Part shown: positions 1-4,682 of the stretch, piece after piece | Numbering within the stretch: position 1 is the first letter of the stretch | Layout: each line of letters starts with the position of its first letter | Assembly: GCA_005883085.1 (NCBI GenBank) | Contig: VBAY01000098.1 | Span: 1 to 5,380, forward strand | Direction: 5' to 3' | Length of the DNA stretch: 5,380 bases | DNA from: Candidatus Bathyarchaeota archaeon | Lineage (GTDB): Archaea; Thermoproteota; Bathyarchaeia; 40CM-2-53-6 | The notes under the pieces: generated by a model | Database searches by the model: none | Told to the model about the DNA's origin: nothing | Seen by the model: the letters and a program-made list of their open reading frames with translations, nothing else | Made by a program: the position numbers and the translations under genes

Positions 1-2017
1 TGCCGGTTCCATTGGCTATTGTGACGCATATGCCTCCGCTGACGCTGGTGTCAATGCATCCAGTCTGGAAGTTGATGACAGTACCAGAAGTGGTCGCTAT
101 GATGTTGTAGGCTGCGGTAAAGAGTAGACCCGTGGTGGGTGGGGTGGTTAGCAGGCCTAGGCCTCCTACGGCTGCAAAGTGGATCGTGTCGATAGTGTCA
201 GTAGTAGCCGAGCAAGCTGGTCCTTGTACTAGAATGCCGCCGATGCACTTGACCACTACAGAAGGGGTACCTGCCAGAATAGTGCCTGTCAGGTCGGCGT
301 TTACAGGTTGAAAGATTGTGTGGTCAGCAAGTAATGTTACGTCGAAGCCGTTCAGCGCATCGGAGCCTTGGATGAACACGGAGACTCTCAACTGGCTGCC
401 TGTAGTGCCGGAGAAGCTAAGAACGCTTGAGGGACACGTTGTCACCCCAGATGGAATCACGCAGACTTCGCCGACAAATGGTACATTGACAAAGACCGTC
501 ACGTTGTGTGACAAAGCTTCACTGGCGCCCGTCACTCGCACTGTATGGCTTCCAGGGGAGTTGCTGGTGACAGTGAGGGTCGCTGTTCCTGAGGTGGTTA
601 TGCTTGTGGGGCTGATGGTCGCGGTTAGATCGGATGATGGAGCGAGGCTGAGTGATACTACTCCGGAGAAGCCATTGACGGCTGCGATGGTTATTGTTGA
701 GGTAGCGGAGGAGCCGGAGGGAATTGAGAGGCTTGATGGGTTAGCTGAAATGGTGAAGTCAGGCTGTGATGGACCGGTGACCGTGACAGAAACCCTAGTG
801 TATTGTGTTGATGTTGATGTGCTTGTTCCTGTTACTTGCGCGGTATAGGATCCCGCGGCGGTACTGGAAGTTGTCGAAACTGTAAGAATGGTCGTCGCTG
901 TTTCCCCGGATGAGAGAGTAATACTTGTGGCACTCAGGCTTGTCGTTGGTCCGGAGGGTGTTATGCCAGAGATGAGGCTTACCGTACCGGTGAATCCGTT
1001 GATGCTCGTCAAGGAAATAGAGGATGTTCCAGATGAGCCTGCTTGAATCGTTAGACTGACCGGATTGGCGGTTATTGTAAAGTCTGGTGGTGGCGGGGCG
1101 TTGACTGTCACGGTTACTCTAGCAAACTGAGCCAGTGACCCGCTTGTTCCATTTACCGTAATGGTATAGATGTCAGGCGGCGTCGAGGTTGAAGTTGAGA
1201 CTGTTAGAACGGCGTTCAATGTCTGACCGGAAGCGAGGGTTACACTAGTTGGGCTGAGTGACAATCCTGGACCCGAGGGAGATACTGTTGCGGTCAAGGT
1301 CACGGTGCCAGAGAAACCGTTGACGCTCGCGATGCTGAGGGTGGAGGTTGCGGAGGAGCCTGCCTGGATGTTAATTCTACTGGGATTGGCAGTCATTGAG
1401 AAGTCTGGTGCTGTGCTGGTGGCGAAGGTAGCGGTTTGTATGGTTTCAGGGACGGCCAGTAGACTACCGTTGGTGATCGTTACGCATACGTTTGGAGAGA
1501 CGCTGGTGTTGATGCAGCCTGTCTGAAACTCTAAGGGTATCCCGGAGGTTGCAGTTGTCACGTTAAAGATCGCAGTGAAAAGTAGCCCGGTCGTTGCGGT
1601 TGAAAGCATGCCGAGAGAGCCTGCGGCAGCAAAGTGAATTGTGTCAAGGGTGTCGGTCGGTTGGCATGTATTGCCTGACACCAAGATCCCGCCGAGACAC
1701 TCTAGGACAATTGTTTGTGGACTTGGTAAAATGGACCCGGTGAGGTCTACTCCAGCGGGCCTGAGGATTGTGTGGTCTGCAAGAGTTGTGATCTCGAATC
1801 CATTGATATGGTCTGTTCCCTGAAGGAACACTGAGACTCTCAGCTGAGCTCCAACGTTCTCTATGAGAGATGCAGGGATTCCCGGACAACCAGTGGCGCT
1901 GGAGTCTACGAGACAGACGGTACCGGCTGCAGCGTGCGCAGACGGAGATAACGATGGGAGAAGTAGGAAGGCTCCTAGAATCAGGATTGTTGAAACTAAA
2001 ACGTTTGTTTTTTTCAT
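1..2017 (-). CDS. Large exported surface protein with cohesin-like and Ig-like modules (C-terminus outside window)
   Basis: The reading frame is open from the ATG at 2017 to the left edge, giving 672 residues with no stop, so the gene continues outside the window. Residues 1-31 are a signal peptide: KK at the start, a hydrophobic core at 6-24, and a probable cleavage after AHAA. Residues 33-190 and 517-672 are two copies of a cohesin-like beta-sandwich, recognisable by LRVSVF-Q-D-NGF and LADHTI (59-84 and 543-568). Between them are three Ig-like repeats starting DF[ST]-ANP at 205, 312 and 420. The six cysteines of module A (35, 44, 107, 118, 168, 178) are all matched in module B (519, 528, 591, 602, 654, 664), and the Ig repeats have none. 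Several N-x-S/T sequons are present (for example N152, N289, N505). The start is fixed by an upstream in-frame TGA with no other start between, and by GTGA at 2025-2028, seven bases before the ATG. It probably acts at the cell surface in adhesion or assembly. The function is inferred from architecture only. Confidence 0.9.
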   Translation of the reverse strand, partial: MKKTNVLVSTILILGAFLLLPSLSPSAHAAAGTVCLVDSSATGCPGIPASLIENVGAQLRVSVFLQGTDHINGFEITTLADHTILRPAGVDLTGSILPSPQTIVLECLGGILVSGNTCQPTDTLDTIHFAAAGSLGMLSTATTGLLFTAIFNVTTATSGIPLEFQTGCINTSVSPNVCVTITNGSLLAVPETIQTATFATSTAPDFSMTANPSRINIQAGSSATSTLSIASVNGFSGTVTLTATVSPSGPGLSLSPTSVTLASGQTLNAVLTVSTSTSTPPDIYTITVNGTSGSLAQFARVTVTVNAPPPPDFTITANPVSLTIQAGSSGTSSISLTSINGFTGTVSLISGITPSGPTTSLSATSITLSSGETATTILTVSTTSSTAAGSYTAQVTGTSTSTSTQYTRVSVTVTGPSQPDFTISANPSSLSIPSGSSATSTITIAAVNGFSGVVSLSLAPSSDLTATISPTSITTSGTATLTVTSNSPGSHTVRVTGASEALSHNVTVFVNVPFVGEVCVIPSGVTTCPSSVLSFSGTTGSQLRVSVFIQGSDALNGFDVTLLADHTIFQPVNADLTGTILAGTPSVVVKCIGGILVQGPACSATTDTIDTIHFAAVGGLGLLTTPPTTGLLFTAAYNIIATTSGTVINFQTGCIDTSVSGGICVTIANGTG
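485..1405 (-). repeat. Three tandem Ig-like repeats within the surface protein gene
   Basis: Three protein-level repeats of about 92-103 residues plus short linkers: residues 205-306 (bases 1100-1405), 312-414 (776-1084) and 420-511 (485-760). The ANP motif falls at residues 210, 317 and 425, and NGF at 233, 340 and 448, so the period is 107-108 residues. Each unit reads DF, ANP, I-x2-GSS, TS, NGF[ST]G, then alternating S/T/V-rich strands ending in VTV. The linkers are proline-rich (PPPP before repeat 2). The repeats are diverged in DNA and have no cysteine. Such units usually act as rigid spacers in archaeal and bacterial surface proteins. Confidence 0.85.
1448..1921 (-). repeat. Cohesin-like six-cysteine module, copy A
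   Basis: This encodes residues 33-190 and is homologous to bases 1-469 (copy B, residues 517-672), with a constant offset of 484 residues that becomes 486 near the end. Aligned blocks include LRVSVF, NGF, LADHTI, DLTG, DTIHFAA, TTGLLFTA, FQTGCI and CVTI. Six cysteines align one to one between the copies. The cohesin-like call rests on the hydrophobic strand pattern and the NGFD/E signature. A carbohydrate-binding beta-sandwich would be the alternative. Confidence 0.75.
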
Positions 2018-2230
2018 GAATTGTTCACGTTCTTCCGATTGGACCGCTCGAAATCAAACAATAAGTCTTCCGGTCTACATATTGCAGGAACTAGCCGTGT
2101 ATTCCCGGGGAATACGAAAGCCTGCTGCGACGAGTTCGCTAGCCCATACTCAAACCGGACTGACCGGTAATGTTGCTCTTCGAGGGGAAGACTAATTTGT
2201 CCGGTCGGAGCGTGGGTTCAGGATCGCTCT
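2018..2230. promoter_or_regulatory. Divergent promoter region between surface protein and split zinc-ribbon gene
   Basis: This 213-base region has no gene and separates two divergent starts. Toward the surface protein (minus), GGAAGA followed by CTTATTGTTT lies at 2057-2071, centred about 44 bases before the ATG. Toward the ribbon gene (plus), GGGGAAGA followed by CTAATTTG lies at 2184-2199, centred about 36 bases before the TTG. The two share GGAAGACT[TA]ATT and read like a BRE plus a weak TATA box. A second CGGAAGA lies on the minus strand at 2031-2037. A perfect palindrome lies between the two candidates at 2099-2115. The promoter calls are inference from motif and spacing. Confidence 0.45.
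2099..2115. promoter_or_regulatory. Perfect 17-bp palindrome, operator candidate
   Basis: GTATTCCCGGGGAATAC is an 8-1-8 inverted repeat with no mismatch. It lies between the two divergent promoters, which suits a dimeric repressor or activator controlling both genes. It could also form a small hairpin, but there is no T-run to make it a terminator. No regulator gene is in the window. Confidence 0.45.
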
Positions 2231-2578
2231 TTGGTTTTGGAGGAATGCCCCTTTTGCCACAAGTTCCTTGTTGCCGAGCTATTGTCGAAAGCGGAAATTG
2301 ACACAGCTGAGGCACTCAAGGAGAAAGACGCCTTTTTCAAAATGGGAATAACCATCGAAACTGGAGAAAGAGTCGTCGACCATCCGGAGGGGTTCATCAC
2401 TTATAGATTTGCGTACCGGTGCCGAGACTGCGGGAAGGAATGGACCCGGTTTGGAGTTCGAGAGGCCGGGATTCCCGGGGAGTACGGCGAGGACGAAGAA
2501 GAAGAAGAGGAGACTGACTATAACGCAGGGAAAGATGAAGAAGACACGAAAGAAGAGCAGTATACTGGAGAAGGATGA
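2231..2578 (+). CDS. Small split zinc-ribbon protein with acidic tail, function unknown
   Basis: A 115-residue protein that I do not recognise as a named family. It has CPFC at residues 6-9 and CRDC at 64-67, two knuckles that could bind one zinc although 54 residues separate them. Between them are a charged helix (about 13-36) and strands around 38-62. Residues 84-115 form a very acidic tail (DEEEEEE, then DEED). The frame has no ATG near its beginning. TTG at 2231 is chosen because AGGA lies at 2220-2223, seven bases upstream, and the first cysteine pair follows closely; TTG at 2237 is the alternative. The ATG at 2245 is in another frame. A ribbon plus acidic tail resembles small transcription- or translation-associated proteins, but this is only a likeness. 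The gene is divergent from the surface protein and convergent with rpiA, whose stop lies 32 bases away. Confidence 0.7.
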   Translation: MVLEECPFCHKFLVAELLSKAEIDTAEALKEKDAFFKMGITIETGERVVDHPEGFITYRFAYRCRDCGKEWTRFGVREAGIPGEYGEDEEEEEETDYNAGKDEEDTKEEQYTGEG

Positions 2579-2610
2579 CTGGGTTTACAAACCGGAATTG
2601 ATGGAGATCT

Positions 2611-3312
2611 TTAGCTTCGTCGCAGAATATCCACCCTACCATCCTTCCTGCCTACGTACGCAACGTCGCACATTTCTAGGAAGAGCCCGGTTTCGACTAC
2701 TCCAGGGATCTTTCCGAGTTTTTCGTTGATGATATCTGGCCGTCGGAGGTTCCGATAGTATGCGTCTATTATCAGGTTGCCATTGTCAGTTACCACTGGT
2801 CCCACCTTGCCGCTTGGTGCTTCCCGCAACGCGGCTTTCTCCGATATCTTGCTGATCTTTGCGAGGGTGGCGTGATAGGCGAACGGTGTGATCTCGACGG
2901 GAATGGGCTGTTCCCCGCCGAGTGTCTTAGCAAGTTTCCTTTCGTCGATGATGATGACTAGCTTCTTGGTTGAAGAGTCCACAATCTTCTCTCTCAGAAG
3001 GGCTGCGCCTCCGCCTTTCACGAGGTCGAGTGATCTCCACTGGACCTGGTCAGCGCCGTCCAAGGCCAAGTCAAGTTCAATGTCTTCGGATAGGGTGGTT
3101 ATTTTCAGGCCAAGTCTTCTTGCAGCAATTTCCATCTGGTAGCTTGTCGGGACCCAGCTGATGTTGAGATGCTCCTTCTTGATTCTCTCTGCGGCTAGGT
3201 CTAGGGCTTTGAGGACGGTGGAGCCGCTGCCTAGCCCAACAGTGGTTCTGTCTCTCAGTTCCCGGACGGCTTGCGCCGCTGCGCTGAGCCTTGCTTTTTC
3301 TATCCAGCTCAT
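2611..3312 (-). CDS. rpiA: Ribose-5-phosphate isomerase A
   Basis: A cytoplasmic enzyme interconverting ribose 5-phosphate and ribulose 5-phosphate. In archaea lacking the oxidative pentose pathway it supplies ribose for nucleotides. The 233 residues match the usual family length. GLGSGST at 26-32 is the phosphate-binding loop of the Rossmann-like fold. DLALDGAD at 81-88 carries the catalytic aspartates, followed by Q89 where E. coli has Glu. KGGGAALLREK at 99-109 holds the active-site lysine and glutamate. TDNGN at 175-179 and PGVVETGLF at 203-211 are the conserved C-terminal motifs. All key residues are present, so it should be active. The ATG at 3312 lies 10 bases after the stop of the upstream coiled-coil gene and has no strong ribosome site of its own, so co-transcription and translational coupling are likely. 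It ends convergent with the zinc-ribbon gene. Confidence 0.97.
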   Translation of the reverse strand: MSWIEKARLSAAAQAVRELRDRTTVGLGSGSTVLKALDLAAERIKKEHLNISWVPTSYQMEIAARRLGLKITTLSEDIELDLALDGADQVQWRSLDLVKGGGAALLREKIVDSSTKKLVIIIDERKLAKTLGGEQPIPVEITPFAYHATLAKISKISEKAALREAPSGKVGPVVTDNGNLIIDAYYRNLRRPDIINEKLGKIPGVVETGLFLEMCDVAYVGRKDGRVDILRRS

Positions 3313-3322
3313 CCTGCTCTGT

Positions 3323-3997
3323 TTATCCTTCTGTTTCTATCTGTTCGAGTCGTTCCATGGCTTTGAGGACTTCTTCTCTGATGGTCTCAATCTTTTCTTC
3401 AGCCTTGTTTCTCGCTTTTTCTCTTGGAGGTTTCTCCTTTGGAGGAGTGTTCTGCTCTGTCAGTTCTGTTGGTTCGGTCTTGGCAGGGGCGGGATTTGGC
3501 TCGGCGGGTTTGGTCTCGGTTGAGCCTGGTAGGTTAAGGGATGGCTTGATCTTTTCGATCCGGACCTGTATGTCTAGGAAGGTTTCCTGAAATCTCTTGA
3601 ACAGGTCCTCCTTGGCCGCTTCCAGTTCGTAGAGATCTACTGTCCGCTTGTGAGTGTCGATCTCGGCGTCTACGCGTTTGAGGTCACTCTTGTAAGGCTG
3701 TATCATCTGGTTTTTTTCTGTCTCGTTGATAGTGCCTTTTGCTTCTGCTTCGTAGATCTTTGTGAGGGCGTCGCCTATGATGTCTCTTTCTAGGTTCGCG
3801 ACTCGAAGCCGGTTACGTGCCCTTCCGATATCCGCATCTGTTACCGTCTTCCGGATTGTGTCAGGTATTGGGAAGGGCTCTATTTTTATCGTGGCCATCG
3901 CGGCTGGTTCCTCTGCGGGTTTCTTTTTTCCGAATAGGATTAGTTGTGTGAGAATTTGGAACGGGGCTCTGGGGCCCTTCCCCCGCAATAGAAGCAT
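3323..3997 (-). CDS. Coiled-coil protein with P/K/E-rich linker, function unknown
   Basis: A 224-residue protein of no family I can name. Residues 12-22 are a short hydrophobic stretch followed by FGKKKP, too short for a confident membrane segment but able to form an amphipathic helix. Residues 54-152 are a charged, heptad-like coiled coil. Residues 153-193 are rich in P, T, E and K and probably disordered. Residues 194-222 form a second short coiled coil. There are no cysteines and no catalytic motif. The overall plan loosely recalls archaeal ESCRT/Cdv-type helical proteins, but no diagnostic motif supports that. The start at 3997 is preferred because the TATA box at 4034-4043 predicts transcription beginning near 4013. 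ATG at 3898 (residue 34) is a shorter alternative. It is the first gene of an operon with rpiA. Confidence 0.82.
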   Translation of the reverse strand: MLLLRGKGPRAPFQILTQLILFGKKKPAEEPAAMATIKIEPFPIPDTIRKTVTDADIGRARNRLRVANLERDIIGDALTKIYEAEAKGTINETEKNQMIQPYKSDLKRVDAEIDTHKRTVDLYELEAAKEDLFKRFQETFLDIQVRIEKIKPSLNLPGSTETKPAEPNPAPAKTEPTELTEQNTPPKEKPPREKARNKAEEKIETIREEVLKAMERLEQIETEG

Positions 3998-4033
3998 GCC
4001 TCTAGTGATAACTCGCGATAGAACGGGTGCCGG

Positions 4034-4050
4034 ATTATTATAGGTTTAGC
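4034..4050 (-). promoter_or_regulatory. TATA box and BRE for the coiled-coil/rpiA operon
   Basis: The minus strand reads AAACC followed by TATAATAAT, an archaeal BRE/TATA arrangement. The TATA centre is about 41 bases before the ATG at 3997, predicting a leader of roughly 15 bases. The same AAACC plus TATA layout appears before the gene at 4683. Confidence 0.65.
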
Positions 4051-4103
4051 AGAGCTGGGGAAGAGTGTCTGTTACTCGCGTTTGCTCACGTCTTCTCCAG
4101 TTA

Positions 4104-4120
4104 GGTTATTAGTTATTGTA
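4104..4120 (+). promoter_or_regulatory. Weak TATA-like element for the four-cysteine ribbon gene
   Basis: An AT-rich run (GTTATTAGTTATTGTAAA region) is centred about 33 bases before the ATG at 4145. That is the spacing expected for a leaderless or very short-leader archaeal transcript, and it argues against a longer N-terminal extension beginning at TTG 4082. The match to a TATA consensus is only moderate. Confidence 0.4.
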
Positions 4121-4144
4121 AAGGTTCTCTCTCTTGTCGGATAT

Positions 4145-4426
4145 ATGTCTCTGGCATTGCGCTGTGAGAGCTGCGGGATGCCCATGGCCACGAACGAGGA
4201 CCATGGGGCCCAGAACCCTAACAATCCATACTGTATTCATTGTACTGACATGAATGGAAAGTTGTTACCGTTCGAGAAGAAGTTCGAGGAAATGGTCAAG
4301 ACCGCGATGGATACGCGGTGGATGAACAGAGACCAGGCGGAGAAATCTGTTCTAGGTCAGATGGCCGAGTTGCCTGCCTGGCGGGGTAGAGTCGCACAGA
4401 TGAAACCCGGTGCCAGTGCTGCCTAG
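4145..4426 (+). CDS. Small zinc-ribbon protein, Zn_ribbon_2-like
   Basis: A 93-residue protein. RCESCGMPM (residues 6-14) and YCIHC (29-33) give four cysteines at 7, 10, 30 and 33, with ED-G between them. This matches the 'putative zinc ribbon' family (Pfam Zn_ribbon_2, recalled from memory), whose members read CQSCGMP, then a short D-G segment, then YC-x2-C. After the ribbon, residues 43-93 are helical (FEKKFEEMVKTAMD, then a WMN and Q/E-rich stretch) with a short A/G/S-rich end. The biochemical role of this family is not established. The frame stays open upstream to a TTG at 4082, but ATG 4145 is preferred: the family begins just before the first cysteine and the TATA-like element sits about 33 bases upstream. 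It is divergent from the coiled-coil/rpiA operon, and its stop is 13 bases from the 3' end of the convergent tRNA gene. Confidence 0.85.
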   Translation: MSLALRCESCGMPMATNEDHGAQNPNNPYCIHCTDMNGKLLPFEKKFEEMVKTAMDTRWMNRDQAEKSVLGQMAELPAWRGRVAQMKPGASAA

Positions 4427-4456
4427 TCGTTCATGGGGCTGGAGCCCCGGGCGGGG

Positions 4457-4475
4457 TTTTCCGCCTTGCTAGGCT
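4457..4475 (-). other. tRNA intron 3, T-loop, position 59/60 (19 nt)
   Basis: The insert separates TTCAAA from the CCCGC strand of the T-stem. It forms the fullest bulge-helix-bulge of the three. The outer helix is the T-stem itself. The central helix is TTC (4481-4479) with GAA (4461-4459), plus one A-G mismatch. The inner helix is GCCT (4474-4471) with AGGC (4466-4463), loop AGCA. The bulges are AA/A (4477-4475) and AA/C (4458-4456). A one-base shift would leave A rather than C at position 60. Confidence 0.88.
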
Positions 4476-4497
4476 TTTGAACCCGCGACCTTTGCCT

Positions 4498-4509
4498 TTT
4501 TGAGGAGTC
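4498..4509 (-). other. tRNA intron 2, anticodon loop, canonical position 37/38 (12 nt)
   Basis: The intron lies at the usual archaeal site, one base 3' of the anticodon. Helix TTGG (4515-4512) pairs with TCAA (4503-4500). The 3' bulge is AA/A (4499-4497), next to the anticodon stem. The 5' cut falls within TA/G (4511-4509), which belongs to an eight-base loop. The inner helix is absent, so this is a minimal bulge-helix-loop. Confidence 0.88.
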
Positions 4510-4524
4510 TACCAAGGCAACGCT

Positions 4525-4541
4525 TTCGGCTGGTTTCGCAT
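4525..4541 (-). other. tRNA intron 1, D-stem, position 22/23 (17 nt)
   Basis: Removal joins G22 to A23-G24-C25 and restores GAGC opposite GCTC. The splice site shows a relaxed bulge-helix-bulge: central helix TGGT (4547-4544) with GCCG (4530-4527), two G-C and two G-U pairs; 5' bulge AG/A (4543-4541); 3' bulge AA/A (4526-4524). Both cuts follow the second bulge base. A one-base shift (4524-4540) gives the same mature sequence. Confidence 0.85.
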
Positions 4542-4590
4542 CTACCAGGCTGAGCCACCGGGGCTTGTGCTCGGGTTGAGCAGGAAGAGC

Positions 4591-4600
4591 GTATTATATG
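4591..4600 (-). promoter_or_regulatory. TATA box for the tRNA gene
   Basis: The minus strand reads CATATAATAC, centred about 31 bases before the mature tRNA 5' end at 4564. With the usual archaeal spacing of about 25 bases, transcription would start near 4570, leaving a leader of only a few bases for RNase P to remove. Confidence 0.65.
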
Positions 4601-4614
4601 ACTTGCTGGCTCGA

Positions 4615-4622
4615 TTTTTTTT
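4615..4622 (+). terminator. T8 tract, possible terminator
   Basis: Eight consecutive T on the plus strand lie between the tRNA promoter and the next plus-strand gene. An oligo-T tract without a hairpin can terminate archaeal transcription, so it could stop read-through from the four-cysteine ribbon gene, which would otherwise run antisense through the tRNA. It is about 190 bases after that gene's stop, which weakens the case. Confidence 0.25.
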
Positions 4623-4640
4623 CCTTTACCTTTTCACCAT

Positions 4641-4653
4641 AAACCGATATATT
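4641..4653 (+). promoter_or_regulatory. BRE and TATA box for the PH-like gene
   Basis: AAACC (BRE-like) followed by GATATATT is centred about 33 bases before the ATG at 4683. The predicted start of transcription is near 4675, leaving a leader of roughly 8 bases with no Shine-Dalgarno, so translation is nearly leaderless. Confidence 0.7.
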
Positions 4654-4682
4654 CGCCTCTCCGAATTCTGATTGTTCTGGCG

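Larger units (their letters stand above)
4440..4564 (-). tRNA. tRNA-Thr (anticodon GGT) with three introns and encoded CCA
   Basis: Read on the minus strand from 4564. The acceptor is GCCCCGG (4564-4558) with CCGGGGC (4450-4444), discriminator T at 4443 and CCA at 4442-4440. U8-G9 are 4557-4556. The D-stem is GCTC (4555-4552) with GAGC formed by splicing, and the D-loop is AGCCTGGTA. The anticodon stem is TTGCC (4520-4516) with GGCAA (4496-4492), and the loop is TTGGTA plus A, so the anticodon is GGT at 4513-4511, reading ACC/ACU. The variable loop is AGGTC. The T-stem is GCGGG (4486-4482) with CCCGC (4455-4451), and the loop starts TTCAAA. All 21 stem pairs are Watson-Crick. Spliced length is 74 nt plus CCA; introns total 48 nt. 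U73 and the AGCCTGGTA D-loop fit archaeal tRNA-Thr. Without removing all three introns the D-arm and T-arm cannot form. Confidence 0.92.

Noticed and set aside
318..848. 176-codon plus-strand open frame
   Set aside because: It lies entirely opposite the surface protein's Ig repeats and second module. The minus frame has a signal peptide, repeated modules and paired cysteines, so this is an antisense shadow.
1863..2195. 110-codon plus-strand frame reaching into the divergent promoter region
   Set aside because: Its first half is antisense to the signal-peptide end of the surface gene. It has no promoter or recognisable domain and would run through the palindrome.
2582..2593. Inverted repeat GGTTT-AC-AAACC between the convergent zinc-ribbon and rpiA genes, as a two-way terminator
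   Set aside because: A two-base loop cannot form a stable hairpin as written, and neither strand has a T-run next to it.
2409..2729. Plus-strand frame with K/R-rich start and a plausible WVYKPEL segment
   Set aside because: It is the +1 shadow of the acidic tail (GAA/GAG runs read as Lys/Arg), then becomes antisense to rpiA. A frameshifted extension of the zinc-ribbon protein was considered, but the acidic frame ends cleanly at 2578.
4082..4144. 22-residue hydrophobic N-terminal extension of the four-cysteine ribbon protein, starting at TTG, resembling a signal or membrane segment
   Set aside because: It would cover the likely TATA-like element, and Zn_ribbon_2 proteins begin just before the first cysteine. 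ATG 4145 fits better.
4440..4564. Reading the tRNA as a pseudogene or a single-intron tRNA
   Set aside because: With only the anticodon intron removed, the D-stem and T-stem fail. With all three removed every stem is perfect and each cut has the same bulge geometry, which decay would not produce.
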